DNA of 64,000 bases from positions 20,309,501 through 20,373,500 of the forward strand of contig NC_052474.1 in assembly GCF_009730915.1 (NCBI RefSeq), given 5' to 3'. Of the stretch, positions 48,374-64,000 are shown piece after piece. Numbering within the stretch: position 1 is the first letter of the stretch; each line of letters opens with the position of its first letter. Made by a program: the position numbers and the translations under genes. The DNA comes from Dioscorea cayenensis subsp. rotundata (Eukaryota; Streptophyta; Magnoliopsida; Dioscoreales; Dioscoreaceae). The notes below the pieces were generated by a model, which was not told the origin of the DNA, did no database searches, and saw nothing but the letters and a program-made list of their open reading frames with translations.

Positions 48374-50892
48374 TGCAAGAAGAGAAGAAAAAAAAAAAAT
48401 TAAAGCCGTCTTTCCGAGTATTGTTTCGGTATACTTATCTTGAAATCAAAGTAGATGAAGGAAGAGAAGAATATTAATATTTAGCTTTCCTTCTTCTTTA
48501 TGATTACATATAGTTACTAAAATAAATTCAGAATTAGTACACATGCAAGTGAGTACTTCAGTTAAGTATAAACTTAAGCTTTTAGTTTTGATTAAAAGAG
48601 TTCAGAGTGATACATTATACACAAGCTAGAGATGGACAAAAAGGAAAAAAGGAAAAGCACAATATTCACATGGTCTGTTACATATGTTGGAAACCAAAGC
48701 TTGTTCAAAAATGACTGATATTAATGATGAATGCAGAATAGAGTGATTATAATTAAAGACAAGCATTCCTTCTCCTTCAATCATGTTTGTTTGTCCTTGA
48801 TTTTCATTGAAAGCCATAAAAGTCCATTAAAGTTCATCAATATTCTTGCCTTCCATCTTGACATATGATCATTTGCAAGCAAATTAACACATTTGAACTT
48901 TAGTATTTTGCCTTTGTTTCATTGGAAGGAAAGGAATTATCCAAAGAGATACGACTGAGAATCAGGCCTAAGAAATGTGAGATATCATATATATATATGC
49001 ACACACACATTAATATTATGGTTTCGTAAGTTTAAAAGAAAATTTACACTGATTTAATTAAAATAAAGGGATATTAATGAAATAAATTTCTCGCTAATGT
49101 GAATCATTTAATTATTAAGTGAAAACAAAGCTCTTTTTTTTTTTATTTGAGATTCATTTTTCATGCACTTTTTGTATTTAGACTAAAGAGTTGCAGTAAA
49201 TCATAAAATACGAGTTTTGTAATTATAACTTATATATGTTACCTCCAATTAAATAATGATCAATATGGCTTACTTTGACCCAAGCTAATATAAATGCTTC
49301 TAAATGCAACTCAACCTGCAAGTGAACTTTATACTATTTGTTATGAATCAGAATCACGTTCAAATCAAATGTTTCAATTAAAAAAAAAAAGATAAAATTA
49401 TCATATATAGAAAGCATTAAATGGTGACGGATTAATTAAACTTTTGGTCTCTATTTGAGGAGAATGAAATACTAAAATTATTAAGTAATTATTCTAGTGT
49501 TTAAAAAGAAACAGGGGGGGGCATGCATCAAATAAAGAAAAAGCACTAACAAATCCAATATATGAGAGAATTGGGAGTACAAAGTATTACAACAATAGTA
49601 GTATTTTAAGAACCTAAGCCATCTTTTCAAGTAGTAATAAGTTCTATTCAAACTTTGAACATATTTATATATATATAACTTAGATTTCGTACAAACTCCA
49701 AATCTCTTTACAGAAAAAGGGCTACAAAGCCTTTATGTTTTTCTCTTTAATTAATTTCTCTCTTACACTCTCGCTGTCATGAAAATCTATACTTAAATTA
49801 TAGACTTGATACAAATTGCAAACTCAATAATAAGAATGCAATTAAAGTGTTTGATTAAAGAGAAAGTGAAAATAAGATCCAGATGTAGCACAGGAGTAGT
49901 CCCTACACCTATCCGACTGATTGACTCGATGATCCAGACGGTTATTCTGTCCAGCCTTTTATCTTTCGCTTTTTCCTCGCTTTCTACATACGTCATTACT
50001 ATGTCTAGTACTTAGCTTTTGTCCTCACCTCCCGGTGAGTGACCGCTCTACATCGATCTTTTGCTATTTCAATAAAAGTGCTGGTTTATCCACATAGGGA
50101 TTTTATACCTTCAAGTGGGGCATCATCTCTCTTTGTTTGTAATGGGAAACCTATTTTCAGTGTTTCACTCTTGAAACTCAGGGTAAAATTTTGTGTTGGA
50201 TTAAAATTGAAAAAAACACAAACACACACACGTCTTTCAAGTTTGACTTTAAAAACACATCCCTGAAGTTCTACTTTAAAAAACACGTCTTTGAAATTTG
50301 AGTAAAAAAAACACACACGTCTTTGAAGTTTAACTTAAAAAAATAATAAATTTTATAAATTTTTTTTGGAAAAGAAACATGCTTTCAAATTTGACTTTTC
50401 AAAGTCTTTGTTTTCAAGTCACACCAATAAAACAAGGTTGAGTTGGAGTTATTCTTGCATAAAATATACTTCCTCCATTCTTTTTTACTTGTCAAATTTA
50501 CCTACTTCACATTTATTAAGAAAATTAGCTAAAGTTATGTAGTTGGCAATCTAAATTTTATAAAAAATTTCATTAATTTCTAAAACTATCCCTATTTAAA
50601 ACTCTATTAAGTTGAGTATATGATTTAATGCTTAGTTGATTGTGATTTATTAAAAATTGTACAAGTACATTAAATTAAAGGGTAAATTTAGAAAAAAATT
50701 ATTTAATGTTGCACAAAATTTCTAATATGGCAAGTAAAAAAAATAAAGAAGAGCTCTAAAATGTGATAAAGAAAAAAACTGAGAGAATAACTATTTGAAT
50801 AAAAAAATATTATTATTCTATTATATATAATAAAATTTATTATTATTTTTTAAAAAAAGATGACTATTATTGTCCCATTAAGGGATTGCTAT
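48374..50892. other. Intergenic, promoter side of AGPase-like gene
   Basis: No gene recognised. 50205-50400 has repeated 'aaacacacacgtctttgaagttt' words, a short degenerate tandem array. The rest is AT-rich. Confidence 0.4.
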
Positions 50893-51791
50893 AGCCACAA
50901 GTGGCAGAATTAGAGACAAAATTTAAAGGGTGCTGAATTCAAATTTTAAAAACAAATTATAAATATTAAATAATTTGATTAATTCAGATTTGAGAAGATA
51001 ATAATCAATATTTCAAAAATATAAAATATACATTCATCTAATAATTTAGATTTAGGTGTAAAAACCCTATCATATTTACATAATTATTAGCTAAGAAGTC
51101 AACTAACTATTAAACACTAATTAACAAATAATACAATTAAAAAAACTTAACATAAATTTAATTATTAATTACAACAATTATTTAAAATATAATCTAATGA
51201 ATAATCAATTAATCACAACAAAAATCTAACAATTTTCACAATAATTTTCATAATAAATAATCAAACAAAGATTTAATGAATATCAAATAAATTTACATAA
51301 CAAATAATCACACAAAAAATTAAGCAAATTAAATTAGATATGAAACAAATTAAAAAAACATAATAAGGCTCTATAATGAAAGATAAAATATACTTGGAAT
51401 AGATTGAGCAAAGAAAAAAAAACTCATCAATCGACACAATTCATGCAATAATTTTTTTTTAGAGATTTTGAGATAACAATTGCAATTTTTTTAAAAAATT
51501 TTTTATTATTATTATTATTATTTATTATTACTATTTATTTATATTAATACCCCAAAAATTATAATTATGTATTAATAAGTTCAATAAAAAACATACCTAA
51601 ATATAAAATTTAAAAACAAAAATATTTGAAGATCTATTTTGGCTAGCGATATTATTTATTATTATCCCAACATCAATTTAATTTAATATAATAATTTTAT
51701 TATTTTTATTTAATTTATTTTTAAATATTGTGGGGGTGGAATTTTGAAAAATAAAGATAAAAAGTGTCCATATAAATTACACTTATTAATA

Positions 51792-51822
<31 letters not shown>

Positions 51823-52202
51823 TCATGGGCAAGGGGTAGATAGATATGATAGTGCATTAGTTACGGTAACTTAATTATCACCTAAAAACTTATTATTAAT
51901 CACCTAGAATTTATTAACTCGGTCGTGAGTCACACTGGGCAATAAAAGTCCTATTACATGTACACACAGAAGATTTTATGAACCAAACCAATCTAATAAA
52001 TTCTCTCTATCATACAACTTGAGGGGAGGGATACAACACTCACATGAGATCCATCAAATCTATTTGAAACAATATCATAAACAATACATGGACTGGGACA
52101 TTACATGAATAGTATTACTACAACAATATTCCCGCACAGGTTTAGGCGGATCTAGAGGGGGGCAAGGGTGTGCTTGAGCACACCCTTGCCCATGAATTAA
52201 TA

Positions 52203-52252
<50 letters not shown>

Positions 52253-53090
52253 GTATTGATAATTATAATTCATATGAAAAGCGATATTCTTTATTTATTT
52301 ATTTTCAAAATTCTACCCACAATATTAAATAAAAATAATAAAATTATTATATTAAATAAAATTGATGTTGGGTGACAATAATAAATAATATGGCTAACCA
52401 AACATGGATCTTCAAAAATTTTTGTTTTTAAATTTTATATTTAGATATATTTTTTTAAGTTAAAATACATAATTATCAATTTTTTAGGATATTAATGTAA
52501 AAATTAGTTAATAATAAATAAAAATAAAACTCTAAAAAAAATGCAATTGCTATCTCAAAATCTCTAAAAACAATCATTGCAGGTTTGTGAGTTTTCTTTT
52601 TTTTTCCAATCTCTTTCAAGTTTGTATTAACTTTCATTATAGGAACTAATTATGTATTTTTTCTATTTATTTTATATCTAATTTTATTTATTTAATTTTT
52701 ATGTGATTATTTGTTGTCTAAAAATATTTGATATTTGTTAAATATTTGTTTGATTAATTTATTACAAAAATTGTTGTAAACTATTAAATATTTGTTAAAT
52801 AATTGTTGGATAAATAAATTTAGATTGTGAGCTTGTGCTAAGTTGTTTTTTAATTGTATTATTTGTTAATTTATTGTTTAACTGCTAGTTGAGATATTTA
52901 CTAATTTTGTAGATATGATAAGTTTTTTACACATAAATCAAAATTTTTAGATGAATGTATATTTTATATTTTTTAAATATTGATTACTATCACCTCAAAT
53001 TTGAATTAATAAAGTTGTTTAATATTTATAAAGTTTTTAAATTTGAATTCAGCACCCTCTAAATTTTATTTCTAATTCCGCCCCGCGCAG
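50893..53090. repeat. Large inverted repeat, arms about 0.93 kb
   Basis: 50893-51835 and 52160-53090 are imperfect reverse complements. Landmarks: GGTGCTGAATTCAAATTT on the left pairs with AAATTTGAATTCAGCACC on the right; 'aaaatatacattcatcta' pairs with 'tagatgaatgtatatttt'; (TA)n near 51798-51822 pairs with (TA)n at 52206-52245; 'ttcatgggcaagggg' pairs with 'cccttgcccatgaa'. The spacer of about 320 bases is unrelated to the arms. The most likely reading is two head-to-head copies of one non-autonomous element. No open frame. Confidence 0.75.
52160..52191. repeat. Perfect 15-bp hairpin at inner end of right arm
   Basis: GGGCAAGGGTGTGCT and its exact complement AGCACACCCTTGCCC are separated by two bases. 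It marks the inner boundary of the right arm; the left arm has only half of it (gggcaagggg near 51827). Confidence 0.8.
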
Positions 53091-53931
53091 GGTCCAAGGG
53101 TTTTAACCCTACATTTTTTGGCCACCCACTATAGGTAACTACTACTCGGCTAACCAATGGTTGTTCTAATAAATTTTTATATAAATATTAATTTTAATTT
53201 GTCGTTACAAAGATGATTTTTAATATTTTGACCAAACATCTACCTAGTATGGCATTATGACTCGATGGTTTTTAGAAACAACAATTTCACCAATTTTTTC
53301 CCTATCAAAAGCACCTGATTTGTGCAAGTGTATGTTTTTTAAAAAGATTTGATAATTGATTTTAAGGGAAAGATTTTTTTCAATGGTCCTAAAAAATGAT
53401 TTTTTTTTTAATACTAAGATCACTTTTTCAATGTTTTGACCAAACGTCTATACGTCTAGATGGTCATGACTCATTCATGTTTAGAAACAATAATTTCACC
53501 CTTTTTTCCGTACCAAAACAAATATAATATATGCAAGCATTTTAAAAAAATAATAATAATTGATGAGCTTTGATTTTAGGGTTGGTTGAAACATAAAAAA
53601 GAAGTTATATTTATATACTAGAGTTTTTTAAATAAATTTTCTGAATAAATTTTCTAAACGACATAGATGCAAAGTTAGTATCTAAATCATCTATCGCGTC
53701 AATTTTTTCCCTAAACTTTAAATTTAAACTATATGAATTCTAAATTCCAAAAATTGTAAAAAATTATAAAAACCTAAATCTAAACTCTAAAATTATAAAG
53801 TTTAAATACTATAAAACTATATATCCAAAATTCTATAACATTAAATCCTAAATCCCAAAATAATAAATACAAAAACCATATATTCAAGATTATAAAACCA
53901 TGAATCCTAAATACTAAATACTAAGTGGCCG
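53091..53931. other. AT-rich intergenic
   Basis: No gene seen. 53150-53300 and 53400-53500 are diverged direct repeats ('ttttgaccaaacgtcta', 'tttagaaacaa.aatttcacc'). 53690-53930 is made of short 'aaattctaaaa' / 'taaatcctaaat' words. Confidence 0.4.
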
Positions 53932-54302
53932 TTTGGTTCGTGGTAATGATATATTACCATGTAACGAGATTACCATGGTAATATGAGTGGGAATGTTATA
54001 TGAGTGGCAATATTGCGGTAATTTAATATAACCATATTTGGTTGGGAACTCTTATTACTTTGGTTTTCATGGCAATCAATTTGTTAAAATATAAAAAATT
54101 ATAAGATTATCATGGTAATCCAAGATAGACACCAAATTTGGTGGTAATAAGATTACCACTTTTTTGGTAATATTTATAAGTTGGTAATGTGATATTACCA
54201 TACAGATTACCACTGATACAATGTCAAATATGATAATATTTTCAAATTACCATGTAACACATGGTAATCTTTTTTACATTACCACAAACCAAACGGCCCT
54301 AA
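53932..54302. mobile_element. PIF/Harbinger-type MITE
   Basis: The body 53935-54299 (365 bases) has terminal inverted repeats GTGGCCGTTTGGTTCGTGG and (complement) GGGCCGTTTGGTTTGTGG. It is flanked by TAA at 53932-53934 and 54300-54302, the 3-bp target typical of PIF/Harbinger. The interior is rich in GGTAAT/ATTACC. Confidence 0.7.
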
Positions 54303-54997
54303 GGGTGTGTTTGGATGACATCAATGATTACCCTACAAGGGTAATCATTGATTACACATTCCCATTGATGTGTTTGGATAACACATAGGGGTAATGATTA
54401 CTCTCTTTTATTACCTCTTGGAGGGTAATCACCATTTTGGGGGGGAATGGAGAAGAGAGAGAAGGGAATGGGTGTCAAATATCTATTTTACCCCCTCTCT
54501 CTATATATTTAAACATTACATTAATTAACATAAATTATTTAATTTAGTTTTGATTTTTTTTTAAAAGTTTTGATTTGTTCAAACTTTCTCCCCTTCCTTG
54601 GACTATACATTAATTCAATTACAAACAATATTATTAAATTATGAGAAATAATCACAACAAGGAACCTGGGTATAATAAGCATTACTCATTTAGTATTGAG
54701 ATTGAGGGGCCTCTAATTCAAGTCTCTTTAACTCGCAATGTATAGGATCCCGTGCGAAAAGTTTGTGTGAGAAACATTCTTTTTTTTTTCCAGAGTTATA
54801 CTATAACATGCCACTTAACTAAGTGGCGATCTTCTCTTTTGTTAAAAAAAAAATAATCATAATTAATTATTAAAAGTTACCAAATTCTTGAGTGATTTAA
54901 AAAATTTCAATAATTTAATTTAACTACTTTAAAAATAAAAATAAAAAGATTCATTTAAATAAGGAAAGAACGCGGGGAAAGCTTTTGGAGGAAGAGG
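54303..54997. other. Second MITE-like stretch and PARG upstream region
   Basis: 54303-54470 holds 'gtgtgtttggat.ac' twice and 'gattaccctacaagggtaatc', resembling another MITE family directly beside the first. 54690-54840 has a SINE-like B-box (aattcaagtctc) and a T-rich end. The PARG promoter should lie in the last 200 bases. Confidence 0.35.
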
Positions 54998-60717
<5,720 letters not shown>

Positions 60718-61307
60718 ATGTCTGAATAACTACTTCTATTTGTGTATTTTCTCAAAGATAAATAAACAATTATTCTAATTTATGTGAATAATAGTTTGAA
60801 AAATAAAATAGTGATGAGTTGAAAAGGATATATATAGACAAAATGTAATAAACACGTATTAAAGATGTGTACAGGTATAGAGCAGGGTCATAAGCACTTG
60901 TGATCTCAAGTCTTTGTTTTAGCGTAATTTTTTTTATATTTAGAATTTTTAATTTTTTCATTGATTTAAACACTGTATCACCAGAATCTAAGGTCAATCC
61001 ATTTATCATTCTCATAACATTTCACTGACTGCATCAAGTAATGGTTATTTGTAAAGGTTAGTTTTTAATATTAACAATACTGTAGGAGCTCTATTTTGAG
61101 AAATTATTTATTTCAATAATATTATTTTTTAAAATTACTAATAAATTTATCAATTTATATAATTAAATAATGTATTATTATTTCATGAATAATAAATTTC
61201 CTCATGAACTAATATGCCCCTCATTGTGGGCCCTTTTATACATAGACCCTATATAATAATGTTGTTATTTCATTTATATAATACTGTGAAAGAGAGAATA
61301 GAATAAC
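60718..61307. other. Intergenic between PARG and MRL7L
   Basis: 590 bases, AT-rich, holding the PARG 3' region and the MRL7L promoter. A TATATAATA motif at about 61250 and 61275 may be the TATA element. No other gene. Confidence 0.45.
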
Positions 61308-63646
61308 ATGGCATTTCTAAACCAACAATTGCCTTTAAAGTGTTCGATGATATGTCTCAAAGACGTTCAAACGCGCATCAAATGTTCGACGATATGCTTC
61401 AGAGAGTCCAAAGCTCTTCAGAGAGCCCAGTCTCATCATCTTCTCAAGCTGAGAGCTTCCAAAGCTCTGGATCTCGTCCTCGGCAACAGAAGCGACGACG
61501 ACGATGACGAGGATAGTAGCGATGACGACGGACCCTTTCTCATGTCCGGTGAGGAGAGGATGGAGCTGAGAAGAAAGATAAGGGAAGTGATGGACTTGCA
61601 CCCAGAGGTAGAGGAAGAGATGGATCCGGAGAAGCTAAGGATGAAGGCGCTGAAGCTGGCGAGAGATTACTCTCTTGTTGTGGATGAGGAGGATCCTGAT
61701 TGGCCGGAGGATGCTGAGGGGAGAGGGTTTAAGCTTGATCAATTCTTTGACAAGTTCTATATCAAAAACGTCAAGAAGGATGATGCGGATGAGGATGATG
61801 AGGAGGAGAAGGAGATTGTTTGGAAGGATGATAACTACATCAAAGCAGTGAAGGATATCACATCCAGTGAGTGGGAGGACACTGTGTTCAAGGATTTCAA
61901 TCCTTTGGTCATCCTTGTTCACCATAGATACAGAAGGTTAGCTCTCTTTCTTTCTCATTCTCTCATTTTGGATTGAAAAAATGAAAAAAAAAGCTAACTT
62001 TTTTTTTTTTTGGTTTAATGTATGTATGATGGATTGTTTTGGTTTTAGATTTAGTTGTAGTGTCATTGAAAGAACAAAATGATATATTTGAGTCATTTAG
62101 GAACAAAAATGAATGTAATTGTGAAATTTGTATATTTAAGAGGGAATCAATGGAAATTGAAATGTGATGATTAGTCTTATGTCTTTATAAGAAAAGTGGA
62201 AGCTTTTCCGGTAAAAAGCCGGAGAAAAAGAATAGGTGAAACTAAAAAATGTTTAACAGATGTAATCTTTTGGTTTTTGATAGAGTAATATGTAAGGGAA
62301 GGACTTACGTAGCCGACCTCAACAAGTTGGGATTAACGGTTTCTTGTTGTTGTGCAATTCGTTCATTTCATATGAATATATATATAAGGCAAAAAGTAAT
62401 CTAGGAAAGTCCCATAGATTACTGTATTTTATGGATATTTGATTTAAAACCGGTGGATCATTATCCAACAGTTTTTTGTTTATATAAATACTATACATCT
62501 TTTACCGTTATGAATACTGTACAATACTATAGTTTATGATAATCAAAGCCGTCGGATGGTAATCCGATGGTTACTATGGATGTCTCTAGATTTAAACATT
62601 TATGGGCGTCTTTAGATTACCAGTCCTCTATATATAAATGAATTTGTAGTTGAGGGATCAAATAAATATGTTTGTGTCATTTAAGAACAAGGATGAATGT
62701 ATGCATAAGTTGGAATGGTTCAACTAAAATAACTCTTTTTTGAGTTTGAGACTGAAATAAACATTTGAATATAGTTCAGGAACTAATCATGGACTTGCTA
62801 ATTTTTTTCCCTAAGATTTGTTGCAATTTGAATCTTAATTATGGTTGTTGAAGATTTAAACTTTCATACAATTTTTTCCCTAAGAACCTTTGTTTTTACT
62901 GTTTTTGTGAGAATTGAATGGTGTTTTACAGGCCAAAAGAGAATGAGAAGGCAAGGATTGAATTAGAGAAAGCAGTGCAGATGTTTTGGGACACTGGATT
63001 ACCTTTCACCCAGAGTAACAACATCAAAAACTTATTGACATTAAAATTAGTCTGTTCTTACAGTTGAGCAATGTTAAACTGTGTTCAATGACTGAATTAC
63101 ATGATCAACAGTGTGTTGCAGTGGATGCTGTTGTTGAAGATGAATTAGCTTCTGTTCTTAAAGTATCCAAGTTCCCTGAGATCATCTTCACTAAAGCCGG
63201 CAAAATACTTCACCGTGATAAAGGTATATGTATAAATATATATATATATATATATATCAAAACATCCTCTGTAGATGTCTACAGATAAAGAAATCTATGG
63301 GTGTCCAATTATCAGTCACTGGATCGTGATCCAATGGCTGGTATTGATAATTCTAAATATTAATTACTGTATTAACTACTATTCATCAATGTTGGTCGTT
63401 GAATCGAGATCTAATGGCTGATAATGAACGCCCATAGATGAATGGTTCTCTATGTATATAAGTTTGGGTCTCTCCTCGTATGGGCTTAAGTTTTAATAGA
63501 TTGGATGTTTGTTTGGTTGATGTTTAGTTGTTCGGAGCGGAGACGAGTGGTCCAAGATAATGGCATTCTTTTATTATAAAGCAGTTAGGCCAGCATGTTT
63601 GGAGAAATCAGCTGGTGAGAACCATGAGAAGATTTCATCCCTTTGA
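61308..63646 (+). CDS. MRL7L-like plastid protein (thioredoxin-like fold)
   Basis: Exons 61308-61936, 62932-63013 (or to 63049), 63112-63223 and 63528-63646. Joined at CAG|TGT the protein has 313 residues. It has a short basic N-terminus, acidic segments (SDDDDDEDSSDDDG; DEDDEEEKE), and a C-terminal thioredoxin-like domain (PLVILVHHRYRR, PKENEKARIELEKAVQMFWD, CVAVDAVVE, FPEIIFTKAGKI, WSKIMAFFYYKA). This is the MRL7/SVR4 family, plastid proteins needed for plastid-encoded polymerase activity and chloroplast development; they lack the CxxC redox pair, as here. The exon 2/3 junction is odd: after CAG the DNA reads AGTAAC, so the only GT there is in the wrong phase. An in-phase GT at 63050 would give a 62-nt intron and add 12 residues (325 total). 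Intron 1 contains a SINE 3' end and a MITE-like stretch. Confidence 0.85.
62283..62360 (+). mobile_element. SINE 3' end in MRL7L intron 1
   Basis: GGACTTACGTAGCCGACCTC followed by AACAAGTTGGGATTAACGG and TTGTTGTTGTG is the well-known 3' end of a widespread plant SINE family. The 5' tRNA-like head is not evident, so it is truncated. Confidence 0.55.
63240..63470. mobile_element. MITE-like stretch in MRL7L intron 3
   Basis: 'ctatgggtgtccaattatcag' near 63297 faces 'ctgataatgaacgcccatag' near 63420, with 'ggatcgtgatccaatggctg' and 'gaatcgagatctaatggctg' between. Intron 1 at 62400-62640 has similar words (gtcggatggtaatccgatgg). A (TA)n tract precedes it at 63238-63256. Probably two members of one short element family. 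Confidence 0.45.
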
Positions 63647-63833
63647 TTGATGTTATGATGATGATGATGATGATGATTACTTGTGTGTATATCTGCAAGG
63701 AGTTGTTAATTTGTGAATTCAATGTCTCAGGAAATGAGCTTCTTCATCTTATTATATCTTTTTACAAGTTTTCTCAGAGGAAAGTTAATTTATATTGACT
63801 CTGGACCATGCCCAAAAATACCCAGGTCTCAGT

Positions 63834-63864
<31 letters not shown>

Positions 63865-64000
63865 AAAAAAACCTACTTATCACTTAGGAATCTGGGGTTT
63901 TAAATTAATCTGGACGAGGTAGTGGGAGTTTTTGTAAGAGAAAAGGACTTCTCTCAATCCAAGTCTCTACTTTATTATTTATTAATATAATAAATTAATA
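63647..64000. other. 3' flank of MRL7L
   Basis: The first 15 bases follow the stop codon; then a (GAT)n tract at about 63655-63675 and a (TA)n tract at 63835-63859. No gene seen to the end of the window. Confidence 0.5.

Overview
This window is AT-rich nuclear DNA of a flowering plant. The evidence is plant-specific gene families (R3-MYB, NAC, plastid MRL7L, AGPase large subunit), spliced genes with GT-AG and a few GC-AG introns, and many plant-type transposons. The species cannot be fixed from the sequence. An assembly gap of exactly 1000 N lies at 34930-35929.

Left half (1-33 kb). A tandem cluster of three small R3-type MYB genes (copies A 662-1952, B 18216-21902, C 25928-26953), all on the + strand with the same three-exon layout. 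Flanking DNA is also duplicated, so the unit of duplication is the gene plus several kb. Copies A and C encode intact 81-residue proteins. Copy B has lost 10 nt at the start of exon 2, which breaks the frame from exon 1, and carries a 2.4 kb MULE-like element in intron 2. The spacers have filled with mobile DNA: a nested Copia/Gypsy complex (3.9-10.2 kb), a hAT-like element, a MULE that captured an LRR receptor-kinase fragment and was itself hit by a MITE and a SINE (13122-14666), a solo LTR (15561-16688), a LINE tail, and several SINEs. Many insertions keep clear target-site duplications, and the other MYB units supply empty sites for some of them.

Right half (36-64 kb). Five spliced single genes: a YacP-like NYN-domain protein (36304-40796, +), a NAC factor of the LOV1/ANAC035 type (44518-45610, +), an AGPase large-subunit-like protein whose catalytic motifs are degenerate (46357-48373, -), poly(ADP-ribose) glycohydrolase (54998-60717, +) and the plastid thioredoxin-like-fold protein MRL7L (61308-63646, +). 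The first two and the last two look like conserved neighbours relative to Arabidopsis chromosome 2. Between the AGPase-like gene and PARG lies a large inverted repeat of about 0.93 kb arms and a PIF/Harbinger-type MITE.

How the genes relate: the MYB proteins keep the bHLH-contact signature of CPC/TRY-type repressors, so they probably act as competitive inhibitors of MYB-bHLH-WD40 complexes (epidermal fate or pigment), possibly with dosage variation. The right-hand genes are housekeeping or regulatory loci without an evident joint pathway. All exon structures were derived by hand from splice signals, phase and family resemblance, and no expression data are available.
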